64,000 bases of DNA from Halonotius roseus. GTDB lineage: Archaea > Halobacteriota > Halobacteria > Halobacteriales > Haloferacaceae. This document shows positions 42,037-49,878 of this stretch, piece by piece (positions within the stretch are counted from its first letter, which is position 1; each line of letters starts with the position of its first letter). A program made the position numbers and the translations under genes. Under the pieces are notes generated by a model. That model was not told the DNA's origin. It did not search any database and saw only the letters and a program-made list of their open reading frames with translations. The stretch lies in contig NZ_SESI01000003.1 in the NCBI RefSeq assembly GCF_006861655.1, positions 124,001 to 188,000 of the forward strand, read 5' to 3'.

Positions 42037-42777
42037 ATGACGACCGACTTCGACTGCGACGTGGTGATCGTCGGCGGTGGCCCCGCGGGCCTGTCGGCCG
42101 GGATCTTCACCGCCCGTGCCGAACTGGACACCCTGCTCGTCAACGACGGCGATCCGATCCTCCGGCGGAACGCCCATCTGGAGAACTACCCCGGGTTCCC
42201 GGCCGGCGTCAACAGCCACCGCCTGCTAGAACTCATGGGCGAGCAGGCCGACCGCGCCGGCTGCGACCGCCGGGAGGGCCGCGTCGTCGATCTCCGGGAG
42301 TCCGACGGCGGCTTCGTTGCTGAAACCGCCGAGGGCCGCACGCTCGCCGCGAGCAACGTCGTCGCCGCGACGAAGAACACGGTCGATTTTCTCACAGATA
42401 TCGACGGCGTCGAGATCCTCGACCGCGGGAAGGCCTTCGTCGACACCGACGACCGCGGCCGGACGGGCGTGGCGGGGCTCTACGCCGCCGGTCGGCTGGC
42501 CGCCCAGCCGCATCAGGCGATCATCGTCGCCGGCCACGGTGCGACCGTCGGCGTGACGCTGATCGAGGATTCGGATGTCGATTTCTACCACGACTGGGTG
42601 ACGCCGGAGGGCTACTTCACCGACCGCGGGCGGGAACTCCCGCCGGGCTGTGAGGAGATCGACGACGACGAACGCGAGGGGCGCGAAGCCGAGTCGGTGG
42701 CGGCCATGCAGGAGTGGTTCGCCGCGCCGCATCCCAGCGAGCCACAGCAGCACCCCAGCGTACGCGACGAGGAGTAA
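42037..42777 (+). CDS. FAD-dependent oxidoreductase, thioredoxin-reductase-like, no CxxC
   Basis: 246 residues. The FAD Rossmann motif is VVIVGGGPAGLSAGIFTARA; a second conserved block is HLENYPGFPAGVNSHRLLEL, and GLYAAGRLAAQPHQAIIVAG closes the flavin site. The redox CxxC of thioredoxin reductase is absent (the equivalent region reads VVAATKNTVDFL), and the NAD-binding domain is reduced or missing, as the protein is about 70 residues short. It could be a ferredoxin/thiol-independent flavoprotein. The C-terminal YHDWVTPEGYFTDRGRELPP is shared with haloarchaeal members. Start at the ATG before MTTDFDCDVV. Confidence 0.8.
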   Translation: MTTDFDCDVVIVGGGPAGLSAGIFTARAELDTLLVNDGDPILRRNAHLENYPGFPAGVNSHRLLELMGEQADRAGCDRREGRVVDLRESDGGFVAETAEGRTLAASNVVAATKNTVDFLTDIDGVEILDRGKAFVDTDDRGRTGVAGLYAAGRLAAQPHQAIIVAGHGATVGVTLIEDSDVDFYHDWVTPEGYFTDRGRELPPGCEEIDDDEREGREAESVAAMQEWFAAPHPSEPQQHPSVRDEE

Positions 42778-42858
42778 GCCGGTCACATCGCGTCGCCAGC
42801 GACCACCGCAGCCGATATCCCAGTCGACTACCGCAGCCGATCACCGCAGCCGACGACC

Positions 42859-43086
42859 TCAGCCGACCAGTTCGGCGGCGACGAGGACGATCCCCGGCGC
42901 GACCGTGAGCACGCCACCGCCGACGATCAGCAGGGCCGGCAGCACCAACAGGCCTGCATCGGTCAGCAGCCAGAGGCCGAAGCCGGCGATCACGGCGACG
43001 ATACCGAGGAGGGTCAACAGCGCGACGATCACGCCGCCGAATCCGAAGTCGGCGGCTACGTCGACGATGTCGAGGACTTCGTCCAT
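42859..43086 (-). CDS. Small two-helix membrane protein
   Basis: 75 residues with two long hydrophobic segments, GGVIVALLTLLGIVAVIAGF and LLVLPALLIVGGGVLTVAPG. It has the size and helix layout of haloarchaeal small membrane proteins of unknown function. It is convergent with the flavoprotein gene. No other function can be inferred. Confidence 0.55.
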   Translation of the reverse strand: MDEVLDIVDVAADFGFGGVIVALLTLLGIVAVIAGFGLWLLTDAGLLVLPALLIVGGGVLTVAPGIVLVAAELVG

Positions 43087-43137
43087 ATCCGGGGGTGATC
43101 GCTTGGGCCACTTCAGCAGTGTGGCTCAGGGTTATCC

Positions 43138-43260
43138 ATGGGTCGCTTCGAGCATCGTTTTTGTCTCCATCTCGAAGGCTACGATGCCGACGCCTCCGGC
43201 GAACTCGAAGATCAGGTGCAGGCTGCGCAGGCATGGAGAGTAGCGGCACAAAAGAACTAA
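43138..43260 (+). CDS. Possible 40-residue protein or gene fragment
   Basis: The ATG at 43138 opens a 40-residue frame (MGRFEHRFCLHLEGYDADAS, then GELEDQVQAAQAWRVAAQKN) with haloarchaeal codon choice. It has no recognised motif. It stands just before the base composition falls, at the left side of the DUF6884/GIY-YIG module. It could be the remnant of a larger gene. Confidence 0.25.
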   Translation: MGRFEHRFCLHLEGYDADASGELEDQVQAAQAWRVAAQKN

Positions 43261-43335
43261 AATTACGCTGAGGAGCGAGACATCTCTGACGAGCACACAA
43301 CGTTTTCTATCTACCTTTCGAGGATTCTACCAGAC

Positions 43336-43761
43336 ATGGACATCGGGCTCGTGAGCTGTACTAAGAGCAAGCGCGACCGCGCAATGAAGCCTGCCGACCT
43401 CTACGAGGAGTCTGCGTTCTTCAGAAAAGCACGCAAGTACGTTGAATCGAATCACGATAGGTGGTACATTATTTCGGCGAAATATCACCTGCTTGACCCT
43501 GATGGATCACTTATTGAGCCGTACGACGAAACGCTGAGTGGTGCTTCCGTTGATAGGAAACGTAAGTGGTCACAAACCGTGTTCAGCCAGCTACGCCAAG
43601 CGGAACTGCTCACATCGGGTAACACACTGGTATTCCATGCTGGGCGCGACTACTACGACGAGCTACTCCCATTGCTTGAGGAGACGCCCGTACAGACAGA
43701 AATACCGACTGACGGACTCCGGTATGGGGAGACGTTAGCTTGGTACAACGACCGGATCTAA
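43336..43761 (+). CDS. DUF6884-like protein
   Basis: 141 residues. DIGLVSCTKSKRDRAMKPAD, YEESAFFRKARKYVE, WYIISAKYHLLDPDG and LIEPYDETL give the family pattern I know as DUF6884, common in phage and accessory regions; biochemical role not established to my knowledge. Base composition is less GC-rich and less biased than neighbours. Its stop overlaps the stop of the GIY-YIG-like gene (CTAA, 43758-43761), so the two are tail to tail. It probably arrived with its neighbour. Confidence 0.8.
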   Translation: MDIGLVSCTKSKRDRAMKPADLYEESAFFRKARKYVESNHDRWYIISAKYHLLDPDGSLIEPYDETLSGASVDRKRKWSQTVFSQLRQAELLTSGNTLVFHAGRDYYDELLPLLEETPVQTEIPTDGLRYGETLAWYNDRI

Positions 43762-44471
43762 GCGAATCCCGGCATTCTATCGATGTAGCTCTCGAACGTT
43801 TCCAAGAACTCGGGCTGATAGTCTTCATCAACGTGGTTGATATTCCACAGTCCGGACTGCTTGATTTCCGTGACTGGACTATCGTGGCCTAACCAATCCT
43901 CTCGCCGTGGGTCGATTGCTTCTGTATCAACGTTGCTCACGAGGGCAATCATGTTTCGCTCAATATAGGCACGGTCGCTCTCTGAACTCGGTTCATCATC
44001 GACATCAACCCAGAGAAACGGCAATTCGCGGATGTATTCGCTTACCCGTCGCTCCAGATCCAGTTCTTCCATTCGCAACTCTCGGGCGGCACTTGATCCG
44101 ACACCCCATTCAGGATACTCCTCTTCCAAATTGTCTCTCTCGATGATCGCTTCCCCGACTCGTTTCCTGAAAACGGATCCTCGGTGGTTACCACCACCCT
44201 CATAGCTCCCACGCTGTGCGCCTCGATGGGTTCGTAGCCGGTTCCACAGCGACGTGCTACTACCTTCGGAGACTGCGTGAGTACCGATGCGTGTCAATCG
44301 TGGCTGGTCAGTTTCGGATCGAGTTTCGTCCGGATGGAAAAAGAAGTAGATACCGCGATCAGGCCAGTTCATTCGACCGTCACAGTCGCCAAGCTTGCGC
44401 ATGCCTCCGACTGTCGATTCTAAATCATCGAGCAGCGAATATACGGTGTCGAGATCGTTCTGTCTGGTCAT
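43758..44471 (-). CDS. GIY-YIG-like nuclease-fold protein
   Basis: 237 residues. The N-terminal domain follows the GIY-YIG order: RGIYFFF at 39-45, LTRIGTHAV at 59-67 in place of YIG, then WNRLRTHRG (76-84), GNHRGSVFRKRVGEAI (94-109), and YIERNMIALVSN (169-180) with the catalytic Glu (E171) and Asn. Arg and His residues of the active site are present. A C-terminal ~55 residues (SPVTEIKQSGLWNINHVDED) are variable. Base composition is lower in GC. The ATG at 44471 lies right beside a partial copy of a tRNA-Leu 3' end. Substrate unknown; could be a nuclease in defence or mobility. Confidence 0.78.
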   Translation of the reverse strand: MTRQNDLDTVYSLLDDLESTVGGMRKLGDCDGRMNWPDRGIYFFFHPDETRSETDQPRLTRIGTHAVSEGSSTSLWNRLRTHRGAQRGSYEGGGNHRGSVFRKRVGEAIIERDNLEEEYPEWGVGSSAARELRMEELDLERRVSEYIRELPFLWVDVDDEPSSESDRAYIERNMIALVSNVDTEAIDPRREDWLGHDSPVTEIKQSGLWNINHVDEDYQPEFLETFESYIDRMPGFA

Positions 44472-44481
44472 ATGCAATACC

Positions 44482-44502
44482 GCGCGAGACCGGATTTGAA
44501 CC
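44482..44502 (-). other. Partial duplicate of the tRNA-Leu 3' end (attachment-site-like)
   Basis: GCGCGAGACCGGATTTGAACC here matches 20 of 21 bases of the last part (T arm plus acceptor strand) of the tRNA-Leu gene at 44574-44594. The copy lies 92 bases downstream of the tRNA 3' end and in the same orientation. Such 3'-end duplications mark integration at tRNA genes. Between the copies, CGGATTTGAA (44491-44500) and TTCAAATCCG (44533-44542) form a 10-base inverted repeat. Confidence 0.7.
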
Positions 44503-44572
44503 ACGGTCACTCCGCGTCGCTCCGTTCCCTGCTTCAAATCCGCTCCTGCTCTTCGCTCACTGCGTTCGCTCA

Positions 44573-44657
44573 TGCGCGGGACCGGATTTGAACCGGCGGA
44601 CCCCTATGGGACAGCGTCCTAAGCGCTGCGCCTTTGGCCTAGCTCGGCAACCCGCGC
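44573..44657 (-). tRNA. tRNA-Leu, anticodon UAG
   Basis: 85-base type II tRNA. On the minus strand it starts GCGCGGGTTGCCGAGCTAGG, has the anticodon stem-loop CAGCG-CTTAGGA-CGCTG (anticodon TAG, reading CUA-family codons), a variable arm, the T arm GGTTCAAATCC, and acceptor end CCCGCGC with discriminator A. CCA is not encoded. No intron is seen. A partial duplicate of its 3' end lies downstream. Confidence 0.93.
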
Positions 44658-44786
44658 GCTGTCAGGCGGCCCGTGCCGTCCGACAGCGGGACTAATCCGA
44701 CCGAACAATAAAAACGCTCCTATCCCACCGACTGCGGCGACGCCCGCCAGCGGTTCCGCCGCGTTGCTGCCGACCGCCCTCCCAGC

Positions 44787-45791
44787 TCACCCGCGGTGGG
44801 ATTCGATCACCCGCCGGGTTCGCTCGCTCAGCTCGACGAGATGACAGAGCGGATTACCGGGATAGACCACCGGATTCTCTAAGCTGCCGACGAGCAGGCC
44901 GGCAAACGGGGCTTCGATCGCGGTCGCGTCAGTTTTGAATGGGTTCGAGATCGTGGCGATCCGCTCGCCGTCGCCCACCACGTCGCCGCGGTTGGCGTGC
45001 ATTTCGACGATCCCGCCCGCGTCGGCCCGAATCCACGTTTTGTCGGCAGTGCCGTCAACGACGGTTCGCCAGCCGGGCCACCCAACGGTCGCGGTCGGTT
45101 TCACGCCGAACTCCGCGAGGACGCTTTTCGTCCCCGCCAGCGCGCGGTCGATGAACTCGCGTTGAAACCGGTGGGCCTCGCCCATCTCGACGGTGATCGT
45201 CGGCACGCCCGCGTCGGTCGCCTCCCGGCGCAGCGTCCCCGAGGGCCCCTCGCCCGCGATGATCACGTTCGACGCGAACGCGTTGGCGACGCGGGCGACA
45301 GCGGACGCCTCCATGTCCGCCCGCACATGAAGCATGTTCGTCCGGCCCCGCGTCGACGTATGAAAATCGATCCCGAGATCGCAGGGTTCGATGAAGTTCC
45401 GGAAGATGCTGTCGGCCATCCGCTTGGCACTCGTGCTGTCGGGATCGCCGGGAAACGATCGGTTCAGATCGCGGTCATAGATCGGGAGATACCGCTGTTG
45501 GGCGATGAATCCCGGCACGTTCAACACCGGCAGACAGACCAGCGTCCCACAGAGATCGTCGTGATCCCACTCGTCGGAGACCTCCCGAACCACCTCAACG
45601 CCGTTGAGCTCGTCGCCGTGGCCGGCCGCCGAGAGGAAGACCGTCGGCCCCGGCTCGACGCCGTTGATGATCGTGACCGGCATCCGGACGGGATCGCCGA
45701 GATATGTTTCGGTGATCGTATACCGGAGGTGCTGGGTGTCCCCTGGCTCGACCCGTCCGCCGTTGAACGTGAACGGCTCAGCGTCCGACAT
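44787..45791 (-). CDS. Succinylglutamate desuccinylase/aspartoacylase-family deacylase
   Basis: 334 residues. M14-like zinc carboxypeptidase fold: VFLSAAGHGDELNGVEVVRE holds the zinc-binding H and E, GIDFHTSTRGRTNMLHVRAD gives the later zinc His, and PTITVEMGEAHRFQ gives the catalytic Glu. The C-terminal ~90 residues form a beta-rich domain (IVEMHANRGDVVGDGERIAT). The family removes acyl groups from amino acids or amides. The divergent neighbour is a RimK-type ligase 93 bases away, suggesting a ligase/deacylase pair. The ATG at 45791 is chosen because the family start is there; the longer frame upstream is not used. Confidence 0.85.
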   Translation of the reverse strand: MSDAEPFTFNGGRVEPGDTQHLRYTITETYLGDPVRMPVTIINGVEPGPTVFLSAAGHGDELNGVEVVREVSDEWDHDDLCGTLVCLPVLNVPGFIAQQRYLPIYDRDLNRSFPGDPDSTSAKRMADSIFRNFIEPCDLGIDFHTSTRGRTNMLHVRADMEASAVARVANAFASNVIIAGEGPSGTLRREATDAGVPTITVEMGEAHRFQREFIDRALAGTKSVLAEFGVKPTATVGWPGWRTVVDGTADKTWIRADAGGIVEMHANRGDVVGDGERIATISNPFKTDATAIEAPFAGLLVGSLENPVVYPGNPLCHLVELSERTRRVIESHRG

Positions 45792-45884
45792 TGCACGATC
45801 TGGGCGACGAGCGGCTATACATCTACCGCCGCCGAGACACCAGCCGCCCACAGTAACTAATAGATCCGCACCGAAAACTGCGGT

Positions 45885-47222
45885 ATGCCAGCTGACTCCC
45901 CCGCTTCCCCCACCGTTGGCGTACTGGGACTCCACAGCAGCAAGGAAACCAAGGCGATCCTGAACGCTGTCGAGGCACTTGGCTACGATGCCGAGTGGCT
46001 CCGCCGTGAGAACACCGCGGTCTCGATCACCGACGGCGAGCTCACGGTCGAACCCGCGGTCGACGTGATCGCCAACCGACTGCTGTTGTCGACGAGCACG
46101 CATCCGGCCGACGACATCGGGCTCGCACGCCTCTTCGATCGGCTGTATCCGATGTTGAACCCGCCGGAGTCGGTGACGACAGCGATGCACAAGTTCGCCA
46201 CCGCGACGGCCCTCGCCGACGCGGGGGTACCGGTGCCGGACGCCCTTCTCGCGCTGTCGAGCGATCGGCTCAACAGCGGCCGCGAGCGGTTCGGCGAGCA
46301 GGCGGTGTACAAAACCACAATCGGCACTCACGGCGGCGGTGCGTGGGTCGTCGATCTCGCCGAGCCGGTCAACCCCCGCGTCGGCGACCGGCAGGCGTTT
46401 CTCCAGCAGTATGTCGAACGCGACGGCCGCCCACGCGACACCCGCGTCTACATCGTCGACGGAAACCACATCGGCTCGATGCACCGCTACGCCCCGGACG
46501 GCGAGTGGCGGACAAACGTCTCGCTGGGTGGCGATGTCGAAGACGCGACCGACAGTCTCCCACAACAGGCAGTCGATATCGCCCGCCGGGCGGTCGACGT
46601 GGTCGGCCTCGACTACGCCGGTGTCGACCTTATCGACGCCGACGGCGAGTGGGAGGTTCTCGAAATCAACCCGACCGCGGGCTTCCGCGGGCTGTTCAAA
46701 GCGACCGGGCGGAGCCCGGCACCCTTCATCGCCAAACTCGCTATCGAGCGTGGCGGCGGCAGCGTCGACCCCGATCGGGTTGCTGAACTCGCCGAGACGC
46801 TCGATGACTCCAGGCCGGCCTGTCTGCCGAAACAACGATCAACACCCCCGACCGAGCCCGCGGTCATCGGCTACATCGAGGAGGTCGTCGTCAGCGGGAC
46901 GCGCGGCTCCCAAAAGGTCTTAGCGAAATCCGACACCGGCGCGACGCGGACGAGCATCGATACCCACCTCGCAACCGAGATCGGTTCCGGCCCGATCAAG
47001 GATATCATCACGGTTCGGTCGGGCAGCCTCAAACAGGGGAAATCCCGCCCGGTCGTCGATATCGTTGTCGGCGTTGGCGGCACCCAACACACGGTCACCG
47101 CGAGCGTCGAAGACCGGAGCCATATGGAGTTCCCGCTGCTGCTCGGCCGGGATATCCTCGAACACTACCACGTCGACGTAACCCGGCGCGTCGATTCAGC
47201 CGACGACGGCGACGAGGAGTGA
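45885..47222 (+). CDS. RimK-type ATP-grasp ligase fused to a retropepsin-like (RimB-type) protease domain
   Basis: 445 residues. RimK-like part (1-290): N domain TVGVLGLHSSKETKAILNAV; ATP-grasp with AVYKTTIGTHGGGAW and DYAGVDLIDADGEWEVLEIN. The second part (about 320-435) is a pepsin-like domain with the catalytic-type DTGA at 350-353 and LLLGRDIL at 418-425. Bacterial RimK adds glutamates to ribosomal protein S6 and RimB removes them as a separate protein. Fusion in one chain suggests local writing and erasing of poly-amino acid tails, or a related peptide ligase. The gene is divergent from the zinc deacylase. Real substrate unknown. Confidence 0.85.
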   Translation: MPADSPASPTVGVLGLHSSKETKAILNAVEALGYDAEWLRRENTAVSITDGELTVEPAVDVIANRLLLSTSTHPADDIGLARLFDRLYPMLNPPESVTTAMHKFATATALADAGVPVPDALLALSSDRLNSGRERFGEQAVYKTTIGTHGGGAWVVDLAEPVNPRVGDRQAFLQQYVERDGRPRDTRVYIVDGNHIGSMHRYAPDGEWRTNVSLGGDVEDATDSLPQQAVDIARRAVDVVGLDYAGVDLIDADGEWEVLEINPTAGFRGLFKATGRSPAPFIAKLAIERGGGSVDPDRVAELAETLDDSRPACLPKQRSTPPTEPAVIGYIEEVVVSGTRGSQKVLAKSDTGATRTSIDTHLATEIGSGPIKDIITVRSGSLKQGKSRPVVDIVVGVGGTQHTVTASVEDRSHMEFPLLLGRDILEHYHVDVTRRVDSADDGDEE

Positions 47223-47280
47223 GGCTCCCGCTACACGAACTACCCGCGTCACAGGGCGACGAATCGACCGCGACCGACGC

Positions 47281-48003
47281 TTACAACCCCACCGAATCGG
47301 CCGCAACTGTCACCGATTCCCGCGCGGTCGCGCCCGCAGCGACGAGTGCGGCATCGGCCTCGACAGCCATCTCTGACGGTCCGACCAGGATCGCCGTCGC
47401 CTCCGCGGCCAGCGCGGCGACGAGGCCGACGATGGCGGCGGGCGTCGACAGCGACACCCGGATCGCCAGCCGCGAGTCGCCATCGAGCCCGAGCGCGTCG
47501 ACGACATCGTTGGCTGCGGCAAGCAACTCGCGGTGGCTGTAGCCCTCGCTGTCGGCGAGCAACACGGTCGAATCGGGATCGACCGGAGTTTCGGGAAAAC
47601 CGGGGTTTTCGCTCCAGACTTCCTGCTCCCAGTGGGTCGTTGCCGGCGATTCGGGCGCGCCGCCGTAGACGGCCAGCTTCGTCGCGCCCGCAGTGTCGTA
47701 GTCGGCCTCGTGTTCGACAGCGACCAGCCGCACCCGCGCGTCGGCCGTCGGATCGAACGTCGTCTGCGCGCCGAGTTGGGCCGCGCCGAGAAACGCGAGA
47801 AACGGTTCGGGAGCCGGCGTCGCCTCGATGGCGACGGTTGCCGACGCCCGAACGCCGAGAAACCGCAGGACGTTGCCGGATTTGTACGCGTTCGTGAACA
47901 GATCGTGATAGCTCATCTCGCGGTCGCTGGCCGGGACGACCAGCGCGGGTTGCTCGCGGCGTCGATCCCGCGGCAACAGATCGCCGACAACAGACGCCTC
48001 CAT
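47281..48003 (-). CDS. Acyl-CoA synthetase-like AMP-binding protein, N-terminal part only
   Basis: 240 residues. Opening region SYHDLFTNAYKSGNVLRFLG, ASATVAIEATPAPEPFLAFL and AQLGAQTTFDP match the N-terminal subdomain of AMP-binding enzymes. The protein lacks the P-loop-like YTSGTTGxPK motif and the C-terminal half. It is either a degenerate, short haloarchaeal relative or a fragment. As the frame is intact with good codon choice, I favour a functional short form. It converges on the RimK fusion gene (58 bases between stops). Confidence 0.6.
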   Translation of the reverse strand: MEASVVGDLLPRDRRREQPALVVPASDREMSYHDLFTNAYKSGNVLRFLGVRASATVAIEATPAPEPFLAFLGAAQLGAQTTFDPTADARVRLVAVEHEADYDTAGATKLAVYGGAPESPATTHWEQEVWSENPGFPETPVDPDSTVLLADSEGYSHRELLAAANDVVDALGLDGDSRLAIRVSLSTPAAIVGLVAALAAEATAILVGPSEMAVEADAALVAAGATARESVTVAADSVGL

Positions 48004-48118
48004 ACGCGTTGTTGGCCGGGCGGCGGCAAAGCCCCATTGCTTCCTCGGCGGCGACCGGGCAGCAGCGACAGGAATCGAGCCGCGGCACCACAGCCAAAAC
48101 CACGCCGTGTTCCGGTAC

Positions 48119-48125
48119 GTTTAAG
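48119..48125 (+). promoter_or_regulatory. TATA-like box of lsm
   Basis: GTTTAAG lies 25-31 bases upstream of the lsm ATG at 48150, so the transcript would be leaderless or nearly so. It is the only AT-rich patch in the short gap. Confidence 0.45.
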
Positions 48126-48149
48126 ACCAAAACACAACCCTGTTCGGGT

Positions 48150-48395
48150 ATGAGTGGACGACCCCTCGATGTGCTTGAGGCGTCACTGGAGGATGCCGTA
48201 ACCGTCAGGCTGAAAGACGGGACGGCGTTCACCGGCACGCTGGCTGGTTACGACCAACATATGAACGTCGTGCTGGATCCACCGGCCGGCCTCGACGACG
48301 ACATCGACGAGGGCGGCGTCGACGAGATCGCCGTCGAGGCGGTCGAAGACACAACCATTATACGCGGCGACAACGTCGTTTCGATCAATCTATGA
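48150..48395 (+). CDS. lsm: Sm-like RNA-binding protein Lsm
   Basis: 81 residues, a single Sm fold. Sm1 motif: [27 protein letters not shown], seen here as [13 protein letters not shown] and [14 protein letters not shown]; Sm2: [16 protein letters not shown]. It forms a heptameric ring binding U-rich RNA and small RNAs. A short acidic loop ([18 protein letters not shown]) separates the motifs. Its stop overlaps the start of the eL37 gene (ATGA), the order found in many haloarchaea. Confidence 0.95.
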   Translation: MSGRPLDVLEASLEDAVTVRLKDGTAFTGTLAGYDQHMNVVLDPPAGLDDDIDEGGVDEIAVEAVEDTTIIRGDNVVSINL

Positions 48396-48568
48396 CCGGT
48401 GCAGGAACCCCGACTCAAGGCAAGAAGAACACCACGACACACGTCAAATGCCGCCGCTGCGGCGAGAAGTCCTACCACAGCAAAAAGAAGGTCTGCTCCT
48501 CGTGTGGCTTCGGCAAATCAGCCAAACGACGCGACTACGCCTGGCAGTCGAAATCCGGCGACAACTAA
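48392..48568 (+). CDS. rpl37e: Large-subunit ribosomal protein eL37
   Basis: 58 residues, starts [20 protein letters not shown]. Zinc ribbon ligands are C20, C23, C35 and C38 ([15 protein letters not shown], then [13 protein letters not shown]). Length and sequence are fully typical. It overlaps lsm by four bases. The AT-rich block begins right after its stop. Confidence 0.97.
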   Translation: MTGAGTPTQGKKNTTTHVKCRRCGEKSYHSKKKVCSSCGFGKSAKRRDYAWQSKSGDN

Positions 48569-48742
48569 GCGGCCACGGTTTTTCGATTTCTCTGGCCATA
48601 CAATTCAGTAAGGAGTGGGATCGCTGATTCACCGGATGAAGGATATATTTTTTGTCGTTCTTGGTCGAATGTTGAGACACGGGAATCACAGACGTAGGCG
48701 AGGATGCGGCCCATATTTTTCCAATCACACAATATTCAACCT

Positions 48743-49789
48743 CTATATTATGAAATATAGGTAAAATATACTCAGAAGGGTGAAAACAAATATTATGATC
48801 GCCGAATTGATAATCTCGATGACTAATTTATGAATCCTTGGGTTTATTTTATTTTCAAAATACTCGTAATTCACTACCATAACCAGGTCTATCATCAAAA
48901 GTATTTGATTTCGGAACCTGAATTTGTTTATATTATTCCATTTGAGTAGTGATCTGGTGGCATCATAGTTGATTTTTCTTAAGTGTCGAAATGAAGATAA
49001 AAACAACAAAATGCCTATTATGTAAAATAATACTCCTAAATCCTGCAAATTTAACAACGCTTCAACATTTACAGGAGTAAATTCATTGGCTACATCTACC
49101 ATAGTATCTAAAAATTGTCTTACTCCATCAGTTAAACCAACAAATGACTCGACATTTGGCGAATTTTCTAAAAATTTAAACACTATATCAGCTGATATTG
49201 GCAACAATTTGCCAAAAATCAAAAACAATCCACCGACTACAAGATAGACTCCCGAATAGTACCAGAGGACGACGTGTTTTTTCCTAATTTGCTTATAGTT
49301 AAAACTATATTCATTATTTACTCTGAATAGCCAAAATTCATATCTGTCATCATTATATTGAGAGTCTATTGATAGTGCATCTCCTACTTTCTGGATAACA
49401 TACCATATGAGAGACCCTATAGAAAAAATAAAATATAAACTAGTTATCCCCCAAACCAACATAGAACCCAAGAAAAATAGTCCAATAATAACTAATACTG
49501 GTAGAAATAGTTGACTTGTTGTATCAATTTTTGATAAGTCTTCGAGGAATACAATTACTATTGCTAATATAAAAGCTATGAACAAAGGTACTAAGATTAT
49601 TCTCAGCAATCTCCCTGTATTATTACTGAATGATCGAAACTTTACTAATAGGTTCTCGGATCCATCATCTATAGTATTTTGTAATTCATCATCTATAGTA
49701 CCAATCTGTTTAGGTATATTATTAGATAACAGAATGGCGAAACGTTCTACGAATGTATCAGATGATTGCGCTGAATCCTTTTCCTTCAT
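48743..49789 (-). CDS. AT-rich polytopic membrane protein of unknown family (probably acquired)
   Basis: 348 residues, start ATG at 49789. The DNA is strikingly AT-rich with A/T in third positions, unlike every neighbour. The protein is rich in Ile, Asn, Lys, Tyr and Phe and not acidic. About seven to eight hydrophobic segments: IILVPLFIAFILAIVIVFLE, LVIIGLFFLGSMLVWGITSL, YSGVYLVVGGLFLIF, LGVLFYIIGILLFLSSFRHL, IINSAIIIFVFTLLSIFYLY and others. A hydrophilic segment (about 150-175, DSQYNDDRYEFWLFRVNNEY) lies between. I recognise no family. It is intact, so it is expressed or recently acquired. The block spans 48590-49890. Confidence 0.75.
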   Translation of the reverse strand: MKEKDSAQSSDTFVERFAILLSNNIPKQIGTIDDELQNTIDDGSENLLVKFRSFSNNTGRLLRIILVPLFIAFILAIVIVFLEDLSKIDTTSQLFLPVLVIIGLFFLGSMLVWGITSLYFIFSIGSLIWYVIQKVGDALSIDSQYNDDRYEFWLFRVNNEYSFNYKQIRKKHVVLWYYSGVYLVVGGLFLIFGKLLPISADIVFKFLENSPNVESFVGLTDGVRQFLDTMVDVANEFTPVNVEALLNLQDLGVLFYIIGILLFLSSFRHLRKINYDATRSLLKWNNINKFRFRNQILLMIDLVMVVNYEYFENKINPRIHKLVIEIINSAIIIFVFTLLSIFYLYFII

Positions 49790-49878
49790 ATTTATTTGTG
49801 GAATATAATAACAGAATTGTCTCCTTGACCTCTCCTAATTGTTAATATAACTTCACGTCAATTAATTATTTCTGTTTA

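Noticed and set aside
44787..46835. 682-residue extension of the deacylase gene
   Set aside because: The extension is the shadow of the RimK fusion gene; the deacylase fold starts at 45791.
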